Origin: Deltaproteobacteria bacterium
GTDB taxonomy: Bacteria > Myxococcota_A > UBA9042
Reading direction: 5' to 3'
Assembly (NCBI GenBank): GCA_016875335.1
Contig: VGRO01000025.1
Span: 1 to 48,423, forward strand
Length of the DNA stretch: 48,423 nucleotides
In this document: piece by piece, positions 33,296 to 41,653 of the stretch
Position numbering within the stretch: position 1 is the first letter of the stretch
Layout of the letters: every line of letters starts with the position of its first letter
Program-made: the position numbers and the translations under genes
Notes under the pieces: model-generated
Databases searched by the model: none
What the model was told of the DNA's origin: nothing
The model's input: the letters and a program-made list of their open reading frames with translations, nothing else

Positions 33296-33566
33296 CGGGG
33301 CGCCGCAACCGCCCGGTCCAAATCCTCCGTGTCCATCGCAGAGCCCTGGAAAAGTCTTGCAGCGCATTGGCATGTCGTTCGGTGAACCGATCGGCTGCAG
33401 CCACGGCGGCGTCGAAATCCGGGTCCAACGACGTCACGGTCACCTGGCCGCGCTGCGCCAGCACGATGGTCTCGACGCCGGGGCCGAAGCCGGCTTCCTT
33501 GAGCAAATCCGCCGAGCTCACCACGCCGCGGTTGTTGCGGATCTGCTGGAATTCCCGATGTGCCAT
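33258..33566 (-). CDS. Orphan AbrB/MazE-type antitoxin-like protein
   Basis: 102 residues from ATG 33566. The first 75 residues resemble short SpoVT/AbrB-type antitoxins: a swapped-hairpin-like half (VVSSADLLKEAGFGPGVETI, LAQRGQVTVTSL) and an acidic helical tail (DPDFDAAVAAADRFTERHAN, ALQDFSRA) typical of antitoxins that partner Doc or MazF toxins. The last 26 residues (Arg/Trp/Pro-rich) look like a run-on after a lost stop, and the gene overlaps the end of putA on the opposite strand by 38 bp. No toxin gene is adjacent, so it is probably an orphan or decaying module. No good ribosome site is visible, and a longer frame reaches 33665. Confidence 0.5.
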   Translation of the reverse strand: MAHREFQQIRNNRGVVSSADLLKEAGFGPGVETIVLAQRGQVTVTSLDPDFDAAVAAADRFTERHANALQDFSRALRWTRRIWTGRLRRPATLPTPPHAAWY

Positions 33567-33712
33567 GCCCGTGGGCGGCCCCCGGTCGTGCCGAGCGCAT
33601 AACCCGTTGTTGCCACTGAAAAAGCGCCCCGACCGCGGCACCGTGCCCGGGCGCAAGACGCCCACCCGGGCCCATGCTACGCTCGGACAGCGCCCCAGCG
33701 CCGAGGCCCGCC

Positions 33713-35929
33713 ATGCCCGACATCACCGCCCTGCTCGGCTTCATGGTCCAAGGCCGTTCGTCGGATCTTTTCGTCGCCGAGGGCCGCCCGCCGGCCTACC
33801 GTGTCGACGGCAACATCGTGCTGACCGCCCACCCGCCCAGCACGCGCGCGGAAATCGAGGCCTTTCTCGCCAAAGTGCTGTCGCCAGCCGTGCGCGCCAC
33901 GTTCGACAAGACCGGCGATTTCGATCTCGCGGTCAGCTTGCCCGACCTCGGCCGCTTCCGGCTCAACGTCCACGTGCAGCGCGGGGCGCTCGGCATCGTC
34001 ATCCGCCGCATCCCGAGCGGCCAGCACACGTTCGAGAGCCTGGGCCTGCCCAAGGCTCTGGGCAACCTGGTTTCCGAGCGGCGCGGCTTGGTGTTGGTGG
34101 TCGGCGCGACCGGCAGCGGCAAGTCGACGACCATGGCGGCGCTGGTCCACCACGTCAACGCCAGTTCTGCACGGCACATCGTCACCTTGGAAGACCCGAT
34201 CGAGTTCGTGCACGACGACCTGAAGTCGATCGTGACCCAGCGCGAGATCGGCGTAGACACCGCGGATTACGCCTCGGCATTGCGGCACGTCGTTCGCGAG
34301 AGCCCCGACGTCATCGTGATTGGCGAGTTGCGCGACCAGGATTCGATGCAGGTGGCGCTGTCGGCGGCCTTGACCGGGCACCTGGTGTTGGCGAGTTTGC
34401 ACACCGCCGACGCCGTACAGACCGTGCAGCGCGTGTTGGGCTGGTACCCGGACTCGGCGAAACACCAGGTGTGCATGGATCTGGCGGGGTGTCTGGTCGG
34501 CATCGTTGCCCAGCGGCTGCTGCCGCGCGCCGATGGCAAGGGTCGGGTGCCGGCGGTCGAATTGCTTGCGGGCACGCCGGGCGTCAAGCGGCTGCTGCGC
34601 GAAATGCGCCTCGAAGAACTGCCCGACATCCTGCAAGCCGGCGAGGGGGTGCAGTCGTTCCAACGAGCGCTGCTGAGACTTTACGAACATCAAGTTGTCA
34701 CCTTGGAAGCGGGCATGGCGTTCGCGACCCATCCCGAAGAGTTTCGGCTCGCCGCCCAGGGGTTCGAGCGCAGTGTGGCGGCACTTGCGGCGGAACACGG
34801 CGATTTGCCGAGCGTGGGCGCGGTGGATCTGAAGACCCTGCTGCACGTGGCGATTCGCTCTGGGGCGAGCGACATCCACATCAACGTCGGTATGCCGCCG
34901 ATCTTGCGGGTGCATGGCGACCTCTGGCCGCTCAAGACGGACAAGATTGGGCCCGGCGACGCGCGGCGGCTGCTGTTTGGCCTCTTGACGCACAGCCAGC
35001 GCGAGACGTTCGAGCTGGAGCGCGAACTCGACTTCGCCATCACGCTGACTGGCAAGCACCGCTGCCGTGTCAACGCCCACTACCAACGCGGCACCATCGC
35101 GATGGCGATCCGGCTGATTCCGATGCAGATCCCCGACATCCGCTCGCTCGGGTTGCCGCAGGCGATCCAGGAGCTGGCGCAGAAGCAACAGGGCTTGGTG
35201 CTCGTCACCGGCCCGACCGGCTCGGGCAAATCGACCACTTTGGCGTCGCTCATCCACCTCATCAACAGTGGTCGCAACTGCCACATCATCACCGTCGAAG
35301 ACCCCATCGAGTTCGTCCACCCCAACGGCACGGCGACGGTGGAACAGCGCGAGATTGGGGCAGATACCAAGAGCTTCGCGGCGGCGCTCAAGTACATCCT
35401 GCGCCAGGACCCCGACGTCATCCTGGTCGGCGAGATGCGCGACGTCGAGACCATCAGCGCGGCGCTGACGGCGGCCGAGACCGGCCACCTGGTGTTCGCA
35501 ACGCTACACACCAACGACGCGCCGCAGACCATCGACCGCATCATCGACGTGTTCCCACCCTTCCAGCAGGGCCAGATTCGCGTGGCGCTGTCGGCGTGCC
35601 TGACCGCGGTGATTTCGCAGCGGCTGCTGGCGCGCGCCGACGGCAAGGGCCGGGTGCCGGCGTTCGAGGTACTGGTGGGCAACACGGCCGTGCGGGCGAT
35701 CATCCGCGAGGGCAAGACGTTTCAGTTGCAGAGCATCATCGAGACCAGCTACCGCGACGGCATGGTGACATTGGAGCGCAGCATGGGCGACCATGTGCGC
35801 GCCGGCACGGTCAGTTTCGACGAGGCGTTGCGGTTCGCGCGCAGTCCGGCTTCGCTCAAAGCGGAGGTGGACAAGCTGAACGAACCCCCGGCCGCTGGTG
35901 GCATCGGCAAGGGTGGGCCGGGGCGGTGA
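33713..35929 (+). CDS. Tandem PilT-PilT fusion: two retraction-type ATPases in one chain
   Basis: A 738-aa protein, twice the PilT length. Residues about 1-355 form one PilT/PilU-like ATPase (Walker A GATGSGKST 131-139, Asp box VTLEDPIEFVH, Walker B VIVIGELRDQDS, His box HLVLASLHTADA). Residues about 370-738 form a second (Walker A GPTGSGKST 500-508, VEDPIEFVHPN, VILVGEMRDVET, HLVFATLHTNDA, plus the PilT-typical AVRAIIREGK near the end). The second half is the more canonical PilT; in the first, the AIRNLIREGK element is altered (GVKRLLREMRLEE). Type IV pilus retraction is the family role. ATG 33713 gives the normal PilT start; the earlier ATG at 33674 overlaps a possible TACGCT -10 box (33678-33683). 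No other pilus gene is in the window. Confidence 0.9.
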   Translation: MPDITALLGFMVQGRSSDLFVAEGRPPAYRVDGNIVLTAHPPSTRAEIEAFLAKVLSPAVRATFDKTGDFDLAVSLPDLGRFRLNVHVQRGALGIVIRRIPSGQHTFESLGLPKALGNLVSERRGLVLVVGATGSGKSTTMAALVHHVNASSARHIVTLEDPIEFVHDDLKSIVTQREIGVDTADYASALRHVVRESPDVIVIGELRDQDSMQVALSAALTGHLVLASLHTADAVQTVQRVLGWYPDSAKHQVCMDLAGCLVGIVAQRLLPRADGKGRVPAVELLAGTPGVKRLLREMRLEELPDILQAGEGVQSFQRALLRLYEHQVVTLEAGMAFATHPEEFRLAAQGFERSVAALAAEHGDLPSVGAVDLKTLLHVAIRSGASDIHINVGMPPILRVHGDLWPLKTDKIGPGDARRLLFGLLTHSQRETFELERELDFAITLTGKHRCRVNAHYQRGTIAMAIRLIPMQIPDIRSLGLPQAIQELAQKQQGLVLVTGPTGSGKSTTLASLIHLINSGRNCHIITVEDPIEFVHPNGTATVEQREIGADTKSFAAALKYILRQDPDVILVGEMRDVETISAALTAAETGHLVFATLHTNDAPQTIDRIIDVFPPFQQGQIRVALSACLTAVISQRLLARADGKGRVPAFEVLVGNTAVRAIIREGKTFQLQSIIETSYRDGMVTLERSMGDHVRAGTVSFDEALRFARSPASLKAEVDKLNEPPAAGGIGKGGPGR

Positions 35930-36006
35930 CGGGGCGCGCAGTTGCCGCCTGGCACGCCGTCATGCCACCCTATCGCAGCGTCGCCCATGCGACGCCCGAG
36001 GCCCCG

Positions 36007-36702
36007 ATGGCGACCGCTGAAACCTGGGACGTGTACGACCCCGACCTGCCGCTCGCCGGCATCCGCTATGGCGACATCAAGGCGCGCATGTTGGTGGTGG
36101 GCCTCGGCGACGGCACGCTGCTGGCGGTGAGCCCGGGCACGATTGACGAGGCCGCGTTTGCCGAGGTCGACAAATGGGGCACCGTGACGTGGATGCTGGC
36201 GCCCAACTACTTCCACTGGTGGGGGCTGCCGGTCTGGCAGAAACGCTACCCGAACGCGCGCATCGTCGCCCACCCCAACGCCCTGGCGAGGTTGCGCACC
36301 AAGGTCCAGGGGCTCGACATCGGCGACGTCTCCGACCTGCGGGCTGCGTTGCCCAAGCACGTCAAGCTGCACCACCCGCCGAGCGCCAAACACGGCGAGA
36401 CGTGGGTGCAAGTCGAGACCGCAGCCGGCAGGGCGCTTTTCGTCACCGACGGGCTCATCAACGAGAAGCGTCTGCCAGGGTTTCCGGTGGGCTGGATCAT
36501 GCGCGCCCTGGGCTTCCGGGCCAAACTGATGACCAACCCGGCCTTCAAGCGCTTCTTCCTGCGCGACAAGGCGGCATACAAGGCGTGGGTGGCGACGCTT
36601 TTGCAGAGCGAACCGCCCGCACGTTTCATCCCCGCGCACGGCCAGGGTTTTCACGGCCCGGAGACGGCGAGCCGCTTGGCGGAGGCGACGGCACTGGCGT
36701 AG
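36007..36702 (+). CDS. DUF4336 / metallo-beta-lactamase-like protein
   Basis: 231 aa from ATG 36007, with GAGG five bases upstream; ATG 35962 is an alternative. The pattern MLAPNYFHWWGLPVWQKRYP then RIVAHPNALARL and PAHGQGFHG resembles the DUF4336 branch of the metallo-beta-lactamase fold, often annotated as glyoxalase-II-like. The classical HxHxDH zinc motif is not present, so hydrolase activity is doubtful. Function is unknown. It follows the PilT fusion by about 80 bp on the same strand and may be co-transcribed. Confidence 0.65.
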   Translation: MATAETWDVYDPDLPLAGIRYGDIKARMLVVGLGDGTLLAVSPGTIDEAAFAEVDKWGTVTWMLAPNYFHWWGLPVWQKRYPNARIVAHPNALARLRTKVQGLDIGDVSDLRAALPKHVKLHHPPSAKHGETWVQVETAAGRALFVTDGLINEKRLPGFPVGWIMRALGFRAKLMTNPAFKRFFLRDKAAYKAWVATLLQSEPPARFIPAHGQGFHGPETASRLAEATALA

Positions 36703-36862
36703 ATCTCCGTACAACCGCGGGGTGCGCAAGCCGGCTTTGACCAGGAAAACTCCGGCCAGCGCCTCGGCCCCCAGCAGACAACGAGGCCGCCCGGGGGAGC
36801 GGCAATCGCCATCGCACACCAGGGGGCCCGGCGCACGGTATCGCGTCATTTGGCGCGAGCCC

Positions 36863-36891
36863 TTGGCACCCTCTGCCGCTCGCGCTACAAC
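36863..36891 (+). promoter_or_regulatory. Candidate promoter of the redoxin gene
   Basis: TTGGCA (36863-36868), a 17-nt spacer and TACAAC (36886-36891) lie 26 nt before ATG 36918, with the Shine-Dalgarno GAGG at 36909-36912. Confidence 0.5.
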
Positions 36892-36917
36892 GGCCGCCCC
36901 GCCCGCACGAGGTTTCG

Positions 36918-37490
36918 ATGGCCCGCACCCCTTCGACCATGGTCCCGCTCGGCACGCCCGCGCCCGATTTTGCGCTGCCCGACCCGGCGGGCAGGTTTTG
37001 GCGCCGCGACGATTTCGCGGACCGGCCGGCGCTGCTGGTGATGTTCATCTGCAATCACTGCCCATTCGTCATCCACATTCGCGCAGGCGTGCAGCGGTTT
37101 GCGACCGAGTACCAGGCCAAGGGGCTCGCCATCGTCGGCATCAACGCGAACGACTGGACGCAGTATCCCGACGACAGTCCGGCAAAAATGGCCGAGGAGA
37201 TTGTGCGCGCGGGCTACGATTTTCCGTACCTCGCCGACGAGTCGCAGACCGTGGCGCGGGCCTATCGTGCGGCGTGTACGCCGGACTTCTTCCTCTACGA
37301 CCGCGACCGCAAGCTGGTGTACCGCGGCCAGTTCGACGCCGCGCGGCCGAGCCTGGAGACGCCCGTGACGGGCGCGGATCTGCGGGCGGCGTGTGACGCG
37401 GTGTTGGCCGGGCGGGCGGTGCCGGAGGGCCAGCTTCCCAGTTTGGGGTGCAATATCAAGTGGAAGGCCGGGAACTGGCCGGGGCAGTGA
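36918..37490 (+). CDS. Thioredoxin-fold redoxin (AhpC/TSA-like, NHCPF motif)
   Basis: A 190-aa cytoplasmic protein with the PAPDFALPDPAGR start of the peroxiredoxin/TlpA-like group and the active-site stretch FICNHCPFV, which has one cysteine rather than CxxC. The C-terminal LPSLGCNIKWK tail, with a second conserved Cys, marks the widespread thioredoxin-family group whose members are presumed thiol peroxidases or reductases. GAGG precedes the ATG by five bases and a TTGGCA-17-TACAAC promoter lies upstream, so it is probably a single-gene unit. The 215 bp before it (36703-36917) contain nothing else I can support. Confidence 0.88.
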   Translation: MARTPSTMVPLGTPAPDFALPDPAGRFWRRDDFADRPALLVMFICNHCPFVIHIRAGVQRFATEYQAKGLAIVGINANDWTQYPDDSPAKMAEEIVRAGYDFPYLADESQTVARAYRAACTPDFFLYDRDRKLVYRGQFDAARPSLETPVTGADLRAACDAVLAGRAVPEGQLPSLGCNIKWKAGNWPGQ

Positions 37491-37689
37491 ACGGCGCCCT
37501 GACGTTCAGTCGTCTTCGCAGTGGGTGTGGCAAGACCCCGTCCTCACCTTGCGCATGGCGTCCAGCCCGGGCGGCCGCGGATGCTTGGCGCCGCGCAATC
37601 TACGGCACGCGCGACCAAAACGATCCGGTTGCGGGCTGGTAGATCATGGCGCTGTGCCGGAATCCGCGGCGCGCCGCCCAAGTTCGCGG

Positions 37690-38778
37690 TCACGGGTTGC
37701 GCTTGGGTCCGCCCCATCCCGAGCCGATCTGGCGCATCGTGCGCCACAGCTCGCTCGTCACGCCGCTGACGCCGCCCTGTTCGCGCACGGTCTGCTGGTG
37801 TTGGCCCACCGCCTTGCCGGGGCCGGAGTCGGCCCACACCTGTTTGGCAGTCCGGCCGGCCTCGCCTGCAAAGTCCTTGGCCGCGGTGCTGCCATCGGCC
37901 CACACCTGCCTGGCAGTGCGGCCGGCCTCGCCTGCAACGTCCCTGGCCGCGGTGCTGCCACTGGCCCAGACCTGCCTGGCGGTGCGGCCGACTTCGCCCG
38001 CGAACTCTCCGGTCGCTGCTTTGGCGGTGCTCCAACCTTGACGGCCGGCGCGACCGAAGTCACCGTAGACGCTAGAAAAGCCCTGGTCCGCGGTGTACTT
38101 GCTGGCGTTGTAGAGATAGGGCATGACGCCCGTGTCCTTGGCCATCTTCTTGTCGAGGTCGTTGACTGCGCCGAGCGTTCCGGTGCCGAGCATCTCCGTC
38201 GCCGCGCTGATGGCGTTGGCGCCGTCCTTGAGTCCGTCAGAGAACTTGTGACCGGGCGCCACTACGCCGATCGCGGCATCCGCGAGGCTGATCAGACCGT
38301 TGCGGCGCACCATCTCGTCGATGCCCGCGTGCATCGCGCCATTGAGCGTCTTGCCCCAGCCGGACCGCGCGCTTGCGTCTTTGTACCCATCGTGAAACGC
38401 ACTGGCCGCGCCGACGCCGGCCCCGGCCACTGCCGCGAACTTGCTCGCCTTTCCGAGGCCCTTGGTCAGCTTGCTGGCGGGGTTTGCGCGCTCGCCGGCC
38501 GCGTGGGCGAGCTCCAGTGTGGGTTCTGCCATTTCGATCGCACCGTGGGCGGCCTTGAGACGGTCACCGAGCGGGTCATGCGGCTTCTTCTTTCCGTCAG
38601 GCTCTTTGCCGTGGTAGCCGCCGACGTGGGCCGCTCCGGTCGCCATGGTCTTGGCGCGATCGGCCGCGTTGACGGTGTGATGAACCGCGGACTTCGGGGC
38701 CTTTGACCCCTTGTTGAATGTGTTGAGGTAACCGACGACCGTTTGCGCGCGGTCGCTGGTGAATGCGCGGGAACCCAT
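37690..38778 (-). CDS. Ala/Gly-rich protein with 22-residue tandem repeats, unknown function
   Basis: 362 aa from ATG 38778, with GGAGG four bases upstream. I do not recognise the family. There is no signal peptide. The middle has glycine-zipper-like stretches (FAAVAGAGVGAASAFHDGYK; ISLADAAIGVVAPGHK), and the C-terminal part carries three copies of an AGEAGRTARQVWADGSTAA unit encoded by 66-bp repeats. The tail is Gly/Arg-rich. Small hydrophobic patches in a soluble-looking, unsignalled protein resemble structural or injected-effector proteins, but nothing near it supports a secretion system. It converges with the redoxin gene across 199 bp that show no other feature. Confidence 0.7.
   Translation of the reverse strand: MGSRAFTSDRAQTVVGYLNTFNKGSKAPKSAVHHTVNAADRAKTMATGAAHVGGYHGKEPDGKKKPHDPLGDRLKAAHGAIEMAEPTLELAHAAGERANPASKLTKGLGKASKFAAVAGAGVGAASAFHDGYKDASARSGWGKTLNGAMHAGIDEMVRRNGLISLADAAIGVVAPGHKFSDGLKDGANAISAATEMLGTGTLGAVNDLDKKMAKDTGVMPYLYNASKYTADQGFSSVYGDFGRAGRQGWSTAKAATGEFAGEVGRTARQVWASGSTAARDVAGEAGRTARQVWADGSTAAKDFAGEAGRTAKQVWADSGPGKAVGQHQQTVREQGGVSGVTSELWRTMRQIGSGWGGPKRNP
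37832..38029. repeat. 66-bp tandem repeat, about three copies, inside the 37690-38778 gene
   Basis: Units 37832-37897, 37898-37963 and 37964-38029. The first two differ at only a few bases and the third is more diverged. The period is 22 codons, so copy-number change would keep the frame. Confidence 0.85.
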
Positions 38779-39014
38779 GATGCCTCCACTGCAGTAGGCC
38801 AGCCACCACGGCCGGCACGACCGCGCGGTACAAGGACCATGCCAAAAGCAGCGCCTTGGCAACCATCTGAAACAACAAGACCCTTCGACTGCCGACGCTG
38901 CTTGCTGCGATGCCCCGCTGTCCGAACAAGCGTCCGACCGAACACATTGCCCGCGCCGATCCCGGCACAGCGCACGGATCGCGCACACCGCAAACGCCCA
39001 AACGCCACGGACCC

Positions 39015-39043
39015 TTGCCCGCGCCGCGGCGGTGCACTACAAG
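39015..39043 (+). promoter_or_regulatory. Candidate promoter of the methyltransferase gene
   Basis: TTGCCC (39015-39020), a 17-nt spacer and TACAAG (39038-39043) lie 32 nt before ATG 39076. The rest of 38779-39075 holds only the start region of the divergent gene and no other feature I can support. Confidence 0.4.
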
Positions 39044-39075
39044 GGGCGGACCCCGCGCTCCCGGAAGGCCTGACC

Positions 39076-40074
39076 ATGCCCCTGCCCGCCCACCCGCTCG
39101 CGCTCGGCCGCCACATCCCTGGGGCATGGGTGGCGCCAGTCGCCTCCGCGCTCGACCGTGGCCAACAAGGCAAGGTCGAGGCGTTCTTGTCGTCTGACCA
39201 GGCCCGCTGGACCGCTGATGGCGACCTCGTTGCGCAGGCCACCCGTACCAACGGCGACGACCCAGGCACCGCCGAACTGGATGCCGCGGTGGACCGCGCC
39301 GCGCGCCAATGGCTTGCGCGCCTGCGGGCCCTGCCCTTTCAGGGTGACGCCGGGACATGGCAGCGGCTTGCGGCGCACCTCGACGGCTGGGTGCGCTCTG
39401 AGCGCAGCGAAATCCTCGAAAGCCGCTGGCTGCCCGAGCCGCTGCGGCGGTTTGAGATGGCCACCCTCGACCGCGCCAACCGCCAGTTTGGTAGCTATGC
39501 GCTGTGGGCCGACCGGGTCGCGTCGCTGCTTGCGGACCGACCAGCGCCGCATGTGGTGGACCTGGCGGCGGGCAGCGGCGGTTTCTTGCGCTGGGTGGCC
39601 GCGCACCGTCGCGACATCGGCTGGCGCATGACCGCTACCGATCTCGAGGGTGAGTTCGTCGCCCAGGGCCACGCGCTGGCGCAACGGGCGGGAGTGCCCG
39701 TCCAGTTTGAGCGCCGAGACGCCACCCGCATCGGCGTCTTCGATCCGCCGGCCGACCTCTTCGTGTGTACGCAGTCGGCGCACCACATGCCGCCGGGGGT
39801 GTTGGTCCGCATGATGGCCTCGGCGATGGCGTCTGCGCCGGCGGGCCTGTGGCTGGTCGACATCGCGCGCGGGATAGGCCACGCGGTCGGCATCGGCCTG
39901 GGCACGGCGACGAGCATCCCTTTTCCGCCGTTGATGTTGGATGGCATGCAGTCGTCGCGGCGCGCGTACAGCGGCGCAGAGCTGCACCTTCTGGCGCGGC
40001 TGGCGGGGGCGCGGACAGTGATGGTCGAGGCCTTGGGGCCGGTGCACGTCGTTTTGCACGCGGTTGGAACGTAG
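39076..40074 (+). CDS. Class I SAM-dependent methyltransferase
   Basis: A 332-aa protein. The ATG is preceded by GGAAGG at seven bases. The SAM-binding motif I is HVVDLAAGSGGFLRW (about residue 160), followed by an acidic loop (MTATDLEGEF) and motif IV-like PADLFVCTQSAHHM. The N-terminal 150 residues are helical and have no family I know. The acceptor is unknown: the QSAHHMPPG segment resembles small-molecule methyltransferases more than RNA or protein ones, but this is weak. It is probably a single-gene unit between the repeat protein and the purine operon. Confidence 0.8.
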   Translation: MPLPAHPLALGRHIPGAWVAPVASALDRGQQGKVEAFLSSDQARWTADGDLVAQATRTNGDDPGTAELDAAVDRAARQWLARLRALPFQGDAGTWQRLAAHLDGWVRSERSEILESRWLPEPLRRFEMATLDRANRQFGSYALWADRVASLLADRPAPHVVDLAAGSGGFLRWVAAHRRDIGWRMTATDLEGEFVAQGHALAQRAGVPVQFERRDATRIGVFDPPADLFVCTQSAHHMPPGVLVRMMASAMASAPAGLWLVDIARGIGHAVGIGLGTATSIPFPPLMLDGMQSSRRAYSGAELHLLARLAGARTVMVEALGPVHVVLHAVGT

Positions 40075-40352
40075 GGGCTGGCGGGTGGCGCGCTGGCGGT
40101 CATTGGCTCGCAACCAGGTGTATCTTGCGGCGAATCCGATGCTGAACCTGCACCTGTGCCTGCAACTGTCCGGCGCAGCCGGCTGGCTCTGAGAACTGTG
40201 CGCGGTCGCGATGGGCGCTGGGACGGAGATCGCCCAGAAACGGATCGCCTTCTGCGCAGAACCGCCATTGCGACGCGGGATCGGGCCCCTCAAAGCCCTC
40301 AGGGTCAGCCGGCGCCCAAACGGCGTTGGTGAAGGTGTCCGACTTTGGCGCC

Positions 40353-40394
40353 GGGCAGGGACAGGCACAGGGGCAGGGGCAGGGACAGGGACAG
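40353..40394. repeat. Hexanucleotide microsatellite (GGRCAG)7
   Basis: Seven consecutive hexamers: GGGCAG, GGACAG, GCACAG, GGGCAG, GGGCAG, GGACAG, GGACAG. It lies about 200 bp upstream of purM. Copy-number variation by slippage is likely. Confidence 0.9.
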
Positions 40395-40490
40395 GGCCAT
40401 GTCAGGGCCAAAACGGGCGCACCGCGTCCACCAATGCACTCCGCCAAACGCCCCCTCCTGTGAACTCTCTGCAACACCCCCATTGCGCGC

Positions 40491-40519
40491 TTGCCGCCTG
40501 ACCCGCGCCAGCCCAAAAT
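40491..40519 (+). promoter_or_regulatory. Candidate promoter of the purine operon
   Basis: TTGCCG (40491-40496), a 17-nt spacer and CAAAAT (40514-40519) lie about 70 nt before the GTG start of purM. The -10 box is imperfect and no purine riboswitch fold was recognised. Confidence 0.3.
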
Positions 40520-40592
40520 CCGCGCCCCTCGCCGGCAGCGCCGCAGCGCTGCCCCGACAAATCGCGCATTTTCGCGCACTTCGAGCCGACCC

Positions 40593-41651
40593 GTGCCCCA
40601 AGACCTGCGCCACCAAGACGACGCCAGCGCCATCGCCTACGGGTGGGCGCAGCGCACCTGGGCCGTGCGCGACGGCAAGCCGGGCCAGCCGGTCGCGGCC
40701 AAGGTCGGGCAATTCTCGTCGTGGTTGCAAGACCTTGGTGCGCACGTGGCTGTCACCTCGGACGGCATCGGCACCAAGATCGAGCTGGCTGAACGCATGG
40801 GCCGCTACGACACGCTGGGGCTGGACCTGGTGGCGATGGTGGTCGACGACCTGGCGGCCAACGGCGCTGAGCCTGCGGCGCTGACCAACACGTTGGACGT
40901 GGACGTCGTCGACGCCGCGACCATCGATGCGCTGATGCGCGGGCTGCACGACGCGGCATGGCAGGCTGGCGCCGCGGTCGTGGGCGGCGAGATCGCCGAG
41001 CTCGGCAACCGCATCGGCGGCTGGGGGCGCGGCATGCACTTCAACTGGTGCGCCACCGCGGTCGGGCTGTTTCGCGCCGGCTGGGCGCCCATCGACGGCC
41101 GCGCGATCCGGCCCGGCGACGCCGTGGTGGCGCTGCAGAGCACCTCGTTTCGCAGCAACGGCTTTTCCGCGTTGCGGCGGGCGCTCGGGGCCAATTTCGG
41201 CGACGGCTGGCACGACCTGGCGCTCGACGACCGCACCTGGGGCCAGTGGTTGCTGGAGCCGTGCCGCATCTACTGCCCGGTGGTGACCGCGCTGCGCGAA
41301 AACGGCTTTGACCTGCACGGGTTGTCGCACATCACCGGCGGCGGCATCCCCAGCAAGTTCGGCCGCACGCTCAGGGCGACCGGGCTGGGCGCACACCTGG
41401 ACAACCTGTGGGCGCCGACGTTGGCCATGAGCGAAGCGCAACGTCTGGGCGGCTTCGACGCCGCCGCCGCGTGGCAATACTGGAACATGGGCAACGGCTT
41501 TCTTATCACCGTCGCCGCCGAGGACGCCGAAGCGGTCGCTGCCTTCGCCAACGCCAAGGGGTTCGCCGCCCGCATCGCCGGCCGCATCACCGAAGCGCCG
41601 GGCATCGAGGTCCGCTTGCCCACGCAGACTTTGCGCTTTGAGGTCGGCTAG
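40593..41651 (+). CDS. purM: Phosphoribosylformylglycinamidine cyclo-ligase (AIR synthetase)
   Basis: A 352-aa ATP-dependent enzyme that closes FGAM to AIR, step 5 of purine synthesis (EC 6.3.3.1). The glycine-rich and acidic motifs are clear: VTSDGIGTKIELAERMGRYD, AMVVDDLAANGAEP, AAVVGGEIAELGN, STSFRSNGFSALRR and SHITGGGIPSKFGRTL. It is a rather divergent PurM. The start at GTG 40593 was chosen for length and because the preceding codons are Arg/Ser-rich and overlap the presumed leader; no clear ribosome site is seen, so the start is uncertain. The purSL ATG follows its stop by 2 nt. Confidence 0.9.
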   Translation: MPQDLRHQDDASAIAYGWAQRTWAVRDGKPGQPVAAKVGQFSSWLQDLGAHVAVTSDGIGTKIELAERMGRYDTLGLDLVAMVVDDLAANGAEPAALTNTLDVDVVDAATIDALMRGLHDAAWQAGAAVVGGEIAELGNRIGGWGRGMHFNWCATAVGLFRAGWAPIDGRAIRPGDAVVALQSTSFRSNGFSALRRALGANFGDGWHDLALDDRTWGQWLLEPCRIYCPVVTALRENGFDLHGLSHITGGGIPSKFGRTLRATGLGAHLDNLWAPTLAMSEAQRLGGFDAAAAWQYWNMGNGFLITVAAEDAEAVAAFANAKGFAARIAGRITEAPGIEVRLPTQTLRFEVG

Positions 41652-41653
41652 CC

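Larger units (their letters stand above)
40075..40592. other. 518-bp intergenic region before the purine operon
   Basis: I see no recognisable gene. It holds a seven-copy hexamer tract (40353-40394) and a candidate purM promoter (40491-40519). A minus-strand frame over 40100-40633 turns the hexamers into Pro-Cys repeats, and another into MALSLSLPLPLCLSLPGA, which looks like a signal peptide by chance composition. Neither is supported by family similarity. Confidence 0.6.

Noticed and set aside
33674-33712. Upstream ATG 33674 as the start of the PilT fusion
   Set aside because: The extra 13 residues are not PilT-like, and this ATG overlaps a possible -10 box. The start at 33713 aligns with the usual PilT N-terminus.
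40100-40633. Minus-strand small gene with Pro-Cys repeats (or a signal-peptide-like frame) over the hexamer tract
   Set aside because: The composition follows from the microsatellite. There is no family similarity, and its start would overlap the purM promoter and 5' end. It is kept only as a note in the intergenic entry.
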